A stretch of DNA of 64,000 nucleotides from contig NC_064677.1 of NCBI RefSeq assembly GCF_023278565.1, forward strand, positions 806,001-870,000, written 5' to 3'. The notes under the pieces were generated by a model. The model was not told the origin of the DNA and made no database searches. It was given only the letters and a program-made list of their open reading frames with translations. This DNA comes from Colletotrichum lupini. Its lineage: Eukaryota; Ascomycota; Sordariomycetes; Glomerellales; Glomerellaceae. Position numbers and translations under genes: made by a program. This document shows, piece after piece, positions 11,525 through 23,648 of this stretch. Numbering within the stretch: the stretch's first letter is position 1; each line of letters opens with the position of its first letter.

Positions 11525-13644
11525 TATTCGGCTGCTTTCTTCCTTACCTTGAATGAACATACCTGCATTTCCATCGCCATCCAGCGACTGCAATGAAGAC
11601 CAGACTGCGCCTCGCACCCGCCGGCCCCATTGACACCCACCTCAATCCGCAATGAAACCTGTCTGTACGCACTGGCATGGCGTTGCTTTTCATCTGATGA
11701 TGTCTTTCGCCAAGCTTTGCGCACCGGCCTTGGAATCATCTTTGTCCGTGACCATGAGCTTCTGTTCAACGGCTTTCCACCCATCGAGATTATTGATTAG
11801 GCCCCTAGTTCATTTCACCAACGTAATCAAATCAATCGATGCATTGGTGCCGTGAGATATTTCCAGTCATCAGCACAATCTATGCCACGGCATGAAGTAG
11901 ACCACAGCTCTCTCACCCGGAGGTCAGCAGTCGTGCAGTGTCAGTCGGGTATAAAGCCCGCCTCTGACAGCGCTAAACCTCGACTAGTGACCGAGCGCCC
12001 GAACATCAGATCAACATCGTACGTGTGGCTATCGAAGGCTAGTGGTGCATGTTGCCGCGCGCGCTCAAGCAATTGACGACTGGGGAAAGGAGGACTCTCT
12101 GCAGGATCCTCTCGCTCAAGCAGCATCAGTGGCTGTGTTTCGTTTCTGATTGTCAGTGACGTGAGACGACATGGTCGGGCATCCACAGTCAGCAAACACA
12201 TTTGCGAATAGCCAGAAGTGGACAAAGCGAGCCTTAGCTTGAATGGAGGAATTGGACAGCACGTCAATTTGCAAGCTGGCCGCCTCTTGCGCTTGACAGG
12301 CGCTGGATAACAATACTTACCAACCAACGGACCCAAACACCCTCAACAACCTTTCTTTGTACGACTTACCCGCATCTACCCAGAAAACATATCTTGTAGA
12401 CAGCCACGTTATCATTGAATAAGCGCACGGAAGCGACCGCCCGCTCTCCTCAGTCACCCACCGTCCATGGCCCAAGCTAAGTTCGATGAAAAGGCACATG
12501 CCATCAGTTCTCACTTTTGCCGGTAATCCCATCCGGCTGGGAAGTTCCAAGACTGTCTGTTCGAGATCCCGGCCCGATCGTCTGATATCGGAGACAGAAG
12601 AACAATAGTCTAGGCCGACTTTCCCATAAGACAGTTCGCGATGAAGCACCGCCACTTGATAGCTTAAAACCACCATGCACCAATGAGGCACGCACGGGTC
12701 CCGTCTGTCGGGTACGGGTACGACGTCTCTACCCGGGCTAGCCCCGTCCAGCTTTTTGAGGTCGCATCCCGGTGCTCAATTCCAGTGTCGTGCTTACACC
12801 CGCTGGCCTGAAAAGGATAGCAAGCGTCAGGATGGCCGTCATGCTACCGAAGAAGCACTATGCTTGTCGAGAAAGCTGTGCTGGCGTCGCTGTCAGCACT
12901 TGAACAGACACACGAGGAAGTTTACACACAATACTGGCCACAGCTGATGTGAGAATAGCCTGTCAACGGTTATTTCGTAAAGATATCAGCTCAATCTTAT
13001 CAGAACTCCTGAGCGACCCGATTTGCAGGATCCTACCAAACGCTCAGTGGCCTGAGTCCGAGGCCTTGGGACCAGGATTTCAAACTCTGTGATTGCCTAT
13101 GCCAGAATCGGCGGTACGTCTCCAAACACCCAAAGCTACCGCCTTTCATATCAGTCCAGCCCTGGACTGTCGATATGGTATCAAAGGATGTTGTTCCGCA
13201 CTGATCCGCGCGGCATCAACCAATGAAACAATCGAGAGATGAGTGCGGACGACAGCAAAGCACTCACCGAGCTGCAAGCAAGCAGGCTCGCAGCCCGGCA
13301 ACGTTGGTTAGCTACTCGCCCCCGAGGACCCGACTGCCCTTTATGGCCCGAACTGTGATACTCTTTGAGGCTCAAGATTCTGCAGTCTGCGGTGGGGCGT
13401 AAGCCGGTATGTACCTCGCCAATGTGAGATGCATATGCCAGCGCACGGCAAGCCGGGCCTCGAGCTTGGTTGCCACCCTGAGATGCGAAGCAAGCACCGA
13501 CAGGGCATGTGCTTCCCAAGATACTAAAGAAGGGCGAGCACCTGCAGTTCTCGTTTCTATGCTCCCTGTGTCTTCAGCTTGTAAATTCTCTCGATATTCT
13601 TTGCAAGTTTCGTGCGGCATTGGTCTTGAGCACTATTGCCCAAG
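11525..13644. other. Intergenic region without a supported gene
   Basis: About 2.1 kb between two MFS genes transcribed in the same direction. The open frames present (about 60-130 codons on both strands around 11.9-12.9 kb) overlap one another and carry no motif I recognise. The region presumably holds the promoter of the downstream efflux gene. Confidence 0.5.
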
Positions 13645-15591
13645 ATGGCTTACCGACAACAACATGAGAGCGTCCTCTCGACGTCGTCTTACTCTTCGAC
13701 GGCGTACGATCCGGCCGCCGCTTCGTATACCGCCCTCAAGGAGCCGAAGGAACATGACCAGCGAGGAATCTCCGATCCCATGCTCGTCGACGAGTCGGAC
13801 AGCATACCAGAATGGAAACCTTCCAAGCACCAGATGGTCATCATCACGACGTTATCCATCATGTCGTTCGTGATTGCCTTGGATGCGAACGTGATTGTCA
13901 CGTCTTTGAGTGTAAGTTGGCCTTGGTAGCGACGATGTTTTGGTAGCTTGATGCTCACATGCTTCTCTTGCGCAGTCCATCATCCAAGATATTGGGGGAA
14001 CATCTACGCAGGCTTTCTGGGTTGGCACATCCTACCTAATATCTTGCGCAGTCGCAATGCCTTTCTTGGCCTCCCTGAGTGACATCTTTGGCCGTCCCAT
14101 CATTCTGATTGGCAGCTTGGTTTTCTTCACTGTTGGAACTATCCTTTGCTGCGTGTCGAACGGTATCGGGCTGCTTCTCGGAGGTCGTGTTATTCAGGGT
14201 ATTGGTGCCGGCGGCATGTATGTGCTCAGCTTGGTTGTCTTTACCGACATTGTGCCACTCCGCCATCGCCCAAAGTACTACGGAATCATGTGAGTAATGA
14301 TCTACCCTGCGTGCGCAATCATAACTGACACCATCTTCAGTCAGATGGCGTGGGCTATCGGCTCCCTTACCGGCCCCATCATCGGCGGTGCTGTTGCCGA
14401 GCACACTACCTGGAGATGGATCTTCTACCTGAACTTCCCCATCTGTGGCTACTCCCTGCTCGCCATCCCTATCCTCTTGACCTTGAAGCCTCCTACGGCA
14501 ACTTTCAGCGAGAAGCTCAAGCGTGTCGACTGGCTTGGAGGTTTCTTGTTCATCGGCTCCATGGTGACATTCCTCGTTGGTATTTCCTGGGGCGGCAACG
14601 ACTTCCCCTGGCGCAGCGCGCAGACCTTGGTGCCTGTCTTCATCGGCGCTGCCGGTTTGACAGTGACTCTGTTCTACGAGCACAGCTACGCGAGATACCC
14701 GTTCTTGAAGAAGATTCTCTTCACCGACCGTAGCGCCATCACGGTTTACGTCCTCGGCCTTCTTCAGGGTTTCATTGTACGTACATCGCACAAACACGCC
14801 TCCGATGATCATTCGTTAACCCCTCGTAGCTTTATGGCCAGCTGTACTACATCCCCTTTTACTTCCTCTCCGTCTCGCAGTACACCCCTACCATGGCTGG
14901 CGTAGCCATGCTTCCCGTCACCCTTCTCCTCCTCCCGGGCTCCATCATCTCCGGCATCCTCGTCTCCCGTTTCAACGCGTACCGCTGGTCCATCTGGATC
15001 GGCTGGGCCCTGATGTCGATCGCCTCCGGTCTCCTCATCTACTGGGACGTGGACACCTCCTTGCCCGTTCACATCGTCACCCTCGCCATCGGCGGTATCG
15101 GCCACGGCTTCGTCCTCAACGCCCAGACTTTCGTCACGGGTGCCATCGTCGAGCCCGAGAACTCGGGTCACGCCGCGGCCATGTACCTCTTCCTGCGCAT
15201 GTTGGGCTGCGCCATCGGCGTCAACGTTGGTTCCACCACGTTCCAGAACGTCATGGCTATGAAGCTTGAGCGCAAGGGTATCGCGCAGGATATCGCTCAG
15301 CGCGCCGAGGAGTATCTTCTCGTCATCAAGGGCCTAGCAGACGGCACGTTCAAGGATGCTGTCTTGGAGTCGTATGCGTTCGGCTTCAAGGGCGTGCACG
15401 GCGTGTACGTCTCGTTGGCGGTGATTGCCTTCTTCGCGAGCTTCATGATCCGTCACTACGATTTGAACAAGATCCACGAGACGGCGCATACGTTGCACCA
15501 GAACCGGGTGTCGAGGATGTTTGATACCCGCAAGAGCGCGAGCCAGGGACGACCTCAGCCGATTCCCTCTTCGCCCGGTGACAGTTCGTAG
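13645..15591 (+). CDS. DHA2-family MFS multidrug or toxin efflux pump (14 TM)
   Basis: Four exons (13645-13911, 13976-14289, 14341-14776, 14830-15591) join to 592 residues. Donors are GTAAGT, GTGAGT and GTACGT. A hydrophilic N-terminus of about 70 residues precedes helix 1 (SFVIALDANVIVTSLS), close to the DHA2 motif LDxTIVNVAL. SDIFGRP is motif A, GRVIQGIGAGG is motif B, and GSLTGPIIGG is the antiporter motif C. The length and two extra central helices fit the 14-TM drug:H+ antiporter group of plasma membrane exporters. The ATG at 13645 follows a purine-rich context and no upstream in-frame ATG was seen. The next gene downstream (same strand) is a secreted esterase, but nothing in the window shows a biosynthetic cluster, so the cargo is unknown. 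Confidence 0.9.
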
Positions 15592-16578
15592 ACTTCCTCG
15601 GGGTTACGATCATTGAGCTGCGTGAGTGTTATCAGACGCTCAACAACCAGCACCCTTTGCAATGGTATGCATGGAAAGTAAGGATACTTGGGGTCGGGAA
15701 TACGGATACACGGACACACTTGGCACTGAGCATGGAGTTGCGGTATCATAGACACAGGATATGCTGACGGGGTTGGAAGGGATTGTCATGGGTCATTAAG
15801 TCTTTTACACGGATAATCTAGCATCATTCATTTACTTGCATATCAACTCATCGCTTGCTGCGTCTTGTGCGTGACGATTGTTCATCGCTCTTGAGCATCT
15901 GATGTTGTTAGAAACACTGCAATCCTTGAGTGTTCTCTCAACAGTTGGAGAGCACTGAAGGCTACAAGTAGATGTTTCAAGTCCATACGGATACTCGCCG
16001 AGCTGCAAAGACGTCGACTGCCTTAAGCAATACCAAGACGACGATCTCTCATATTCATACACTTTATACGATTAACAACGATATGCGTGGCAAAGGTTTG
16101 GTATAACAACAAGCCTCTGACCTTCCGAGGTCCATATCCGGAGCAGCCCATGCTTCAAGGCACATAACTAAAGTAGTATAAGAACCAATTGCCGGACCGT
16201 TCTTTTCCCCTGCCCTACGGATACAAAAAGTAAGGCGGAAAAAAGGGACTGGCAAACGCATGAGTCGGGCGGAATTGAGTTATTCACATCCTGGCTGGGG
16301 TTGTAGTGCGTTTGATGAGCTACTCAAACTCTATTGCGTGTTCCCCACGTCCATCATCATGGATTCACCCGAAGGCGCCGATGTCCGTACGCCGTAGTCG
16401 GGGTAAAACTTCAATGAACTCTCTCGCTAGGCAGGTCTTTTTGTAGCTGTGGTCGCCTATTTTGCGTCGCTTTCGTATCGTCCCATGGTCCTCTGAGGTG
16501 GCGATATTTCACTCGAGGCACACATCATTAGGCTATTCAGTCGCTACCTAGTCCAGACTCATCGGGGTAGCTACGACA
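15592..16578. other. Intergenic region
   Basis: About 1 kb holding the 3' end of the efflux pump and the promoter of the carboxylesterase. No gene, repeat or clear TATA element was recognised. Confidence 0.5.
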
Positions 16579-18598
16579 ATGAGAGTCCATTCACTCTTCC
16601 ACATTGCCGTGCCTCTATTGGCAACCGTAGCTTCGGCCGCGGACGGTCCGATAGTCGACCTGAAATATGCCAAATACCAAGGAACATTCAACTCGACCTT
16701 GAACCTCAACATATTCAGAGGGTAAGCCCTCTCAAACAAGCCCTCTCAAACAAGCCCTCTCAAACAACAACTCCCTTCACGATCTAACCTCACCCCAGGA
16801 TCCGCTACGCAGCCCCTCCAACAGGCGAACTCCGCTGGAAACTCCCCCAAGACCCAACATCCAGCGGCACAAACACATCCAACGACACCGTCACCCCAGC
16901 CACAGCAAACCCGCCGCGATGCCCATGGGCCCGCCGCTCCCTCCAATACCCCAAAACAGCAGCCGAAGAAGCCGCCCTCCAGAATTTCGCCTTCGCCGGC
17001 GACGAAGACTGTCTCTTCCTCAACGTCTTTGCCCCGGCCGGCGCCACGGCCCTGCCGAAACCTCTCCCCGTGGTGGTATGGATCCACGGCGGCGGGTATA
17101 ACCTCGACTCGGCGTCCTCGTTTGACTTTTCTTCGCAAATTGTGACGAATAATAACAGCTATGTGGCGGTCGTGATACAGTACCGTCTGGGCGCGTTTGG
17201 GTTCCTTTCGTCGGAGGAGCTTCTGAAAGGCGGCGGGGTCGCGAACGCTGGGTTGTGGGACATGGTCCACGCGTTGAGGTGGGTGAAGACGCATGTGGGC
17301 AAGTTTGGAGGGGATCCGAGGAGGGTGACGGTCGCGGGACAGTCTGCTGGCGCGGGAGGGGCGTTGTTGTTGGCCGCAAGTGATGTGGCTGTTGGGTTGT
17401 TTGATGGTGTTATTGCGAGCAGTCCGTACTTGACTACTCTGCCGTGAGTGACCCCCTTCACCCTTATTGAGGTCCATGTGTAAAGCAAGAACTGATACGT
17501 CACAACAGGAAACACGACGGCGATAGACCGACGAGAGCATACAAAAGCCTAGCAGAGCGTATAGGCTGCTCTGCAAATGCTACATCCTCATCCCTCCTCT
17601 CCTGCCTCCAGAAAGCAGACTCCCTCACGCTTCAGAATGCAAGCGACTGGGTAAGCACCCAAGGCCGCTACGGCCAATGGGAATGGCGGCCCGTCATCGA
17701 CGGCAAACTCATCAGCGACACCCTCACGCAAGAGTTGTCTCAGGGAAAAGCCGGCGTCAACGGGCGGCGGGTCCTCACCAGCAACGTCGCGGATGAAGGA
17801 CCGTATTTCACGTGGCAGAATATTACCACCCAGGCACACTTTGTCTCGTTCCTGCAGAGCAACTACCCCGCGCTCTCGGGGGGTAACGTAACGGAAGTCC
17901 TCGCGACGTACGCGCAGAAGCACGAGGCATTCTTGACGGCCAACTCAAAGGACGCGAACAACACGGACCCAGGCTTCAGCACCAACGGCCTCGAATCACC
18001 GTACGCGACGACGGTGTCAGACTACGCTACGGGCTGGCAGCAGGTCGCCAACAACTTCTATGCCGAAGCGACGTTCGTGTGTCCCTCGCACTGGCTCGCG
18101 AACGCGTACGCCGCCAAGGATGGGGCGAGAGCGTGGCGGTATCAGTATAGTGTTCCGCCGGCGTACCACGGCGTTGATATTGGTTCTGGGTCGGCTGTTG
18201 ATGTGTTGCTTGCGCCGGTGGACACGCCTGGGACGGCGGTCACGACACCTTTGCGGCTGGGGTTGCAGAATGCTTGGGGGCAGTTTATCACGCGCGGGGA
18301 GGGGTTGGTTCTTGGTGGCGAGGCTGGAGGAAACGCGACGGTGTGGGCGCAGTGGAAGGAGGGTGGGAGGGGCGTTGCGAGTATGTTGAATGCCAATATG
18401 ACTGGCGGTGTACCGGTTGGTAAGGTGTCTTCGTTTGATGGGATGGTGAGTCTGAATATTACCAGCTATGCGCCTGGGGATGCTGGCAGTCCGCCGCTGG
18501 AGGCTGTGTTCAAGGTCGTTGATGGGGATAGGTGGGAAGATGGACGGGGAGAGAGGTGTCGGTTGTTGGCGGATTTGAGCCCTTGGCTGGCTGATTGA
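16579..18598 (+). CDS. Secreted type-B carboxylesterase/lipase
   Basis: Three exons (16579-16721, 16799-17443, 17509-18598) give 625 residues. A signal peptide covers about residues 1-20 (a hydrophobic stretch ending ATVASAADG). Type-B esterase motifs follow in order: EDCLFLNVF, the oxyanion-hole WIHGGGY, and the nucleophile elbow GQSAGAGG with Ser near residue 230. Acid and His partners should lie in exon 3 but were not pinned down. Several NxS/T sites support secretion. The enzyme would hydrolyse carboxylic esters outside the cell; the substrate is unknown. Intron 1 contains a 14-bp triplicate. G+C is high, unlike the repeat blocks. Confidence 0.88.
16724..16765 (+). repeat. 14-bp minisatellite (3 copies) inside intron 1
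   Basis: Three exact head-to-tail copies of AAGCCCTCTCAAAC begin two bases after the intron starts and extend it to 77 bp. Copy-number change here would alter intron length but not coding sequence. Confidence 0.9.
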
Positions 18599-19579
18599 GT
18601 TTAGGAGTCGCAGACTAGTTGTGATATCTATCGATCATGACGTTCAGAGCCGATGAGGAAATGAATTATGGTTCCGTCAATATAAACCTCTGAGTTTGCC
18701 CTCGCGTCAACACCAAAATATGCTCGCTAGCGAGGTCTCTCATGAGCTCAATGTGCAAAGAACTGACTCAATTCCAGCCAACGGCCCCAAAACTCCCTTC
18801 TCCTTCATCACGTCTCCAAATTTGGACGCAAAGTTTCCTCTCTAATAGGCCATCTTTTGGTTAGTTGATGCAGTTGAAGAGTCAAAGGTTCGTTGCCGTT
18901 GCCTTTGTTTTGATTCGGCTAATTACCTAATTAGGCATAGCTCCGGATAGTCCCCTCGGCATCTCGGCCCCGCGCCTACGGCCCTCGATTCTGTATTTAA
19001 AGCGCTACATGCCCTTGACGGTAAACGTACAAACGCAATCCTCTGAGTGAATGTTCGTCTTTGATTTACTTTCAAGACAGCAAAAGGCTTGCCCTGTGTG
19101 GCGATGTTGACGGGGGCTCTGCCATCCCGCTGGTTCGAGCGGATGAGTCGAGATGGGTTCATTGCAACTTGAAGTCTCCTAGGTTCGATCTATAAGTAGC
19201 CATTGCTTAGGACATAATTGCCAAAAGTAAGAAAGTGGCCAAAGGATTTGCGTCTTCGTATTGTATCTCGAAGATCGAATTTGGAATGAGCTTTACAACA
19301 TGACTAAATCAACTCTGAATCGATACGAAGAGGGAAGCCAATTGTTGGCAGCGATAGGACGATAAGCCTTAGTCCCGGTGTGCCACTCCCCGCTCCGAGG
19401 TTCGGCGAAGCGTCCCTTATCTCCCGTCCCCTCCACCTCCGCGTATCTCCCCTCACCACACTTGCCCGACATCCAGCCCCCAAGACTTCGGGGTCAACAA
19501 CCATAGACAGGCACAATTCGGTCAGACATCATCAACCGCGCTGCTTGGATACGTCTCATTCTGTAATATTAGAAAAATC
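18599..19579. other. Intergenic region
   Basis: About 1 kb between the esterase and the zinc-cluster regulator genes, both on the plus strand. No supported gene. Open frames at 18923-19162 (-) and 19304-19516 (-) are short and featureless. Confidence 0.5.
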
Positions 19580-22500
19580 ATGGATTCGGGATCCTATGCG
19601 TCACCGAGGCGCCTGTCAATGAGCAGCAGACACGGCGTAAGTCGCGAAGCGGCCAAGACCATTTCGGCGTGAGTCTCCGAGGCCCCTTCCACCCCCGTGC
19701 CCGTCCGCGCACCCGGTCTCGATCACCTCGGGAGCACCACATTGCGTGAGCCTAGACCGTCGAGACCCATTGTTTCCATCTGTTTTTCCAGGCTTTGCAT
19801 GCATGCATGAAGTTGTTCGATTGTTGGTCACTGACGTATTGGGGTATCCGGCAGATGTCTTACGTGCAGACGGAAGAAGGTAAAGTGCTCCGGCGAGGCG
19901 CCGTGCACGTATTGCAGCAAGCGGGATCTGGAGTGTCAGTTCCCCGAACCGGGCAAGAAGCGGGTCTATTCTGTTACGTGAGTTCATTGATACCCAAAGT
20001 GTAGCGTATGTTTATGCACATGCACTTCTGTGGGCTGACGGATCTCCATAGGAGGATTCAAGATCTCCAGGAGAGGCTGGCGCGGTATGAAGGCCAGGGG
20101 TTCAGTCTCGGACCGACGCTATGTAAGTGACGCTGTATCGATACCTTCCAGTTGGCAGTATTGACCGAGTTGTAGCTCGAGACAGTGAGACTATCAGAGT
20201 TCAGACCACTCAAGGAGCGTCGCCAGACCGGCCATCGACGAGGGCAACGGCGCAGACACCCACGGATAACGCCACGCAGGTAAATGCTGCCTCGACGCTT
20301 CTGGGATTAGCCCTAGATCAACTCACGTCACCGACGCCGACCAATCCAACATCTGGAGTCCATGGTAATAACCACGTTGCATCATCTCCTGGCTCCGGTG
20401 AGTCCGCGCTTCGCCTCGCATATAGCCTTGGTTCGTGTGCTAACGAAACTTCACCAGCCATCGCGGCCGACTCGTCGCTGAGCTCAAGCCACACCTTTGG
20501 CTCACGACTGCAAAACCTCTTGGAGCATCCGCGTCTAGGCCGCCGAGAACCAATGCAACCACCCGCCCGCTCCCTCTCCCAAACGACGACCCTAAAGCCC
20601 CTCGACGATGGCCCCGCCAGCGTTGGAGGCATCACCCTGCCCTCGGAAGACGAAGCCCGCCGTCTCTTCGAGAGCATGACCTTCTTCATCGGGTATACAC
20701 AGCACCACATCGACACGCGCGAGTTCTCGGACCGCCTCGCCTTCTTCTACGCGAACCTGGGTGATACATCACAGGCTATATCACAGGTGCAGATGCCGTG
20801 GTATCTAGAGATGCTACTTGTTTTTGCCATTGGAAAGCTGTTCTCGGGCGGCTTCGACGGGGAGGAGAAGGGCGGGGGCTCGCCGGTTCCCGGGGCGAGC
20901 ATGTTTGCGCACGTGCAGGCTCGGTTGCCGAGCTTGAGCGAGCTGTACGGGCTGGGCAAACTGGGGATCGAGATTCATGCTTTGGCGGCGGTGTATTTGC
21001 AGAATGCGAATCGGAAAGAGGAGGCATATCTTTATGTAAGTTGTCCCTGTCTTCTTGGTATTGTTATAAGGATACTAAACTGCGTAGATCAGCTCAGCCC
21101 TTCGACTGGCGACAACGCATGGGTATCATCGCAAGTCGGGGACGCAACACTTGTTACAGTCGGAGAAGGTGCATTTGAACCGTCTCTGGTGGACTGTGTA
21201 TATGCAAGAGAGGTGAGGAACGAGGCGCCGAGGAATCGATGGAGGATGAGCTGACGCGGTGTGTAGACGACTGGCGGCAGCAACTGGCAACCCTGCCGGG
21301 ATTCTGGACGATGTTATCGAAATCGATATGCCGACAGACTCCCCAGGTTTCCCACCGGCGCTTCCTCTGCGAACCAATATTAAAATCGCAAAGGTTACCG
21401 GAAGAATCCTATCAAGTAAGATGGCTGTCGTGTTCGAAGCAGACGGTTGGAGCTAACTCTATCAGCGATTTATGGACCAGGGAACCGCCCGGAAGAGACG
21501 TTCGTTCCAAACGTGCAAGAAATTGTCCAGTCGTTATACTGGATTGCCAAGGAGATCCCGGGCGAGTTCTCGCCCAAGCTGTCTGATATGCCATCCATGG
21601 AAGGAGACGTCTCTTTGAGAACATCGGCGTATCTCCACATGATGCTATACCAGGTAGGTTATTTCTGCAGCATTGTGCCTTGACATCGCTAATGACTCGT
21701 GTAGGCGATTCTCTTGACGATACGGCCTGTGATGCTCCACGTCTCGAAACTGATCTTTGACGAGGAAAGTGGAGGAAGTCTAAGCTTGGGGTCCTCGCCA
21801 CTTGGGAGATTGAGTCGAACGTGTTCAGAAGCGGCCCGTCGACTGTTGGAGGTCCTGATGCTGTTACGGAAGAGGAACATCCTAAGTACGTCGAAGCGAT
21901 CCCCGATCCATGAATCCTCTTCTGGGATCTTGACTGACGGATGACCACGTTGTAGCAACCTTTGGCTTCTTCGATCTCGACGCCATCTTTTCGGCTGCTT
22001 TCATCATGATCCTAACGATGACGATCGACTCGACCTGCGAGGAGAGCCAGAAATTGGCACCCAGCCCAGGATTATCAGAGGCACTAGAGATACTCGATTA
22101 CCTGGTAGGCCGCGGCAATGAGTTCGCGCTCCAGCGAGCTCGAGAAGTCAGGCGAATGCGAGACCATCTGTCGACGTTGCTGGACATTCCCAAGAACAGC
22201 CCAAGCGAGTTTCGTTCACATCCCCCAGTGGCTACAGGGTCAGGGCCCAGCGGTGGGCAGCAGTCGCCCGCAACGATGGCGGTGTCTACGTCGTCAGAGG
22301 ATAAAGGTGCCGGTGAGGATGCCAGAGCACGTCAGCAGAGCTTCAGAGATATGACGATGCGGGGTTCGGTCGAGAGAGGGGGCCTGACGCCGTCGGGGAG
22401 TAGCAGGGCGAGCCAACTGGGATCGCGGAGTCTGCTGGACTCGAGTTTGTGGAACGATATCTCGTATCTTTGGATGCAGCCCGCCCCAGGAGCCGAGGAT

Positions 22501-22659
22501 GCACAGGCGTTTGAGGAAGCGGAAGGGATGGCTGATTTGTTGCCCGAAGATGCGTATAATTGGAACTCGATCTACCACAACCAGGATCTAGCCCTGACTG
22601 GTCAAGATCTTGGGGATTTTGGAGAGTTGGAGAGACACATTCTAGGGTTTGGCGGATGA
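19580..22659 (+). CDS. Zn2Cys6 transcription factor with fungal-specific MHR domain
   Basis: Nine exons: 19580-19668, 19855-19977, 20052-20122, 20176-21035, 21088-21212, 21267-21415, 21466-21653, 21705-21885, 21956-22659. They join in frame to 829 residues. Residues about 31-60 hold a canonical zinc cluster C-x2-C-x6-C-x5-C-x2-C-x6-C (CLTCRRKKVKC, then CTYCSKRDLEC), split by intron 1 just before the first Cys. A short coiled-coil linker (RIQDLQERLARYE) follows. The middle homology region shows ALRLA-HGYHR and NRLWWTVYMQERRLA, typical of Fungal_trans. The C-terminus (about 230 residues) is low-complexity and acidic, a likely activation region. It acts as a nuclear DNA-binding regulator; targets are unknown. 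It is separated by about 1 kb from its neighbours, and a link to the adjacent esterase is only positional. The exon 1/2 choice is supported by frame and family consensus; intron 3 could use a nearby acceptor. Confidence 0.88.
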
Positions 22660-23648
22660 AAGCTCTGGATTTGTTGTAATGATAATGGTATTTAGTGTAA
22701 TATGAGTCAAAAAGGGTCAATGGGGGTTGATTGATTGTGCTTGAAAGAAGATACCAAGAGTCTCGAGCAGCGTCATTACTTGCTTGGCTGCGTTGTTGAG
22801 CACTGATAGCAAGCTGCAAGACACATCACTGCGCTGGATGAGTCATCCTTTGATTCAACTGTCAGGCAACCACATCGGTTTATGCTTAACTGGGAGCCTG
22901 GGCAGCCAGACGAAGCCATTGGCGAATCAAAGGTCGAGAATGAGAGAAATATTGACGAAAGAGGGAGAGATGAAGTTGAAAGAGCAAAATGCGAGAGGGC
23001 GCATTACAAAGCAGATGGCAGAGAAGAGGTCTGATTGGCTTTGCGTGGTGGTGGAAAGTCAGCCTTGGGGCAGAATACGCAGCGGCGCACAACGTTCTGG
23101 CGGACAAAAGTGGGGATGTCAGCCGATTATGGGGCGATGACACCCCTGTACGTCAGTGAATGCCCCTGTACGTCTCGGTCTTTCCCTGCTAGCGTCAAAA
23201 TTGCTTACCAAAGGCAGCTTTTGAGCTGATCACCTCGGCCAATCAGATTATTTCATCCTGTCTCAAAGCGAGCGATGATTGGCTCTTTGTGGTAGGGAGC
23301 TGTTGCCTGCAATTGCCTTTGGTACTTTGGCAGCGCTAAGTGACGCTTGACGAACGACCGAGAAGGAGCGGCCGCCAACGACCGGTCCTGCCTTTGGTGA
23401 TGGATGCATATAAGAATCCTCAGGTTCTCAGGTCTCTGTGTGTCTCCTCTTCTTTTTACTCCTATCCATATCAACTGCACACCAAGCTTCATCACCGCCT
23501 ATCCTTTTGCGGATATCCATCCAGACGTTCCTGGTATACGACGACACATCCCAGGGGCATCTCAGTCAACAACACCAGACGGGACGTTCCCAACAGCTAG
23601 CAGAAAACAACTCAATCTTCTGCTACTCACGGCCACTTCGCCATCCCG
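22660..23648. other. Intergenic region
   Basis: About 1 kb between the transcription factor and the VIT/VWA gene. A TATA-like word (GCATATAAG) lies near 23407, about 240 bp before the next ATG. No supported gene. Confidence 0.45.

Noticed and set aside
14036..14812. 258-codon minus-strand open frame over the DHA2 transporter
   Set aside because: It spans two introns of a well-supported MFS gene on the other strand and is hydrophilic low-complexity sequence.
9799..22659. Secondary-metabolite cluster formed by transporters, esterase and transcription factor
   Set aside because: No PKS, NRPS, terpene cyclase or other core enzyme lies in the window, and intergenic gaps are about 1-2 kb.
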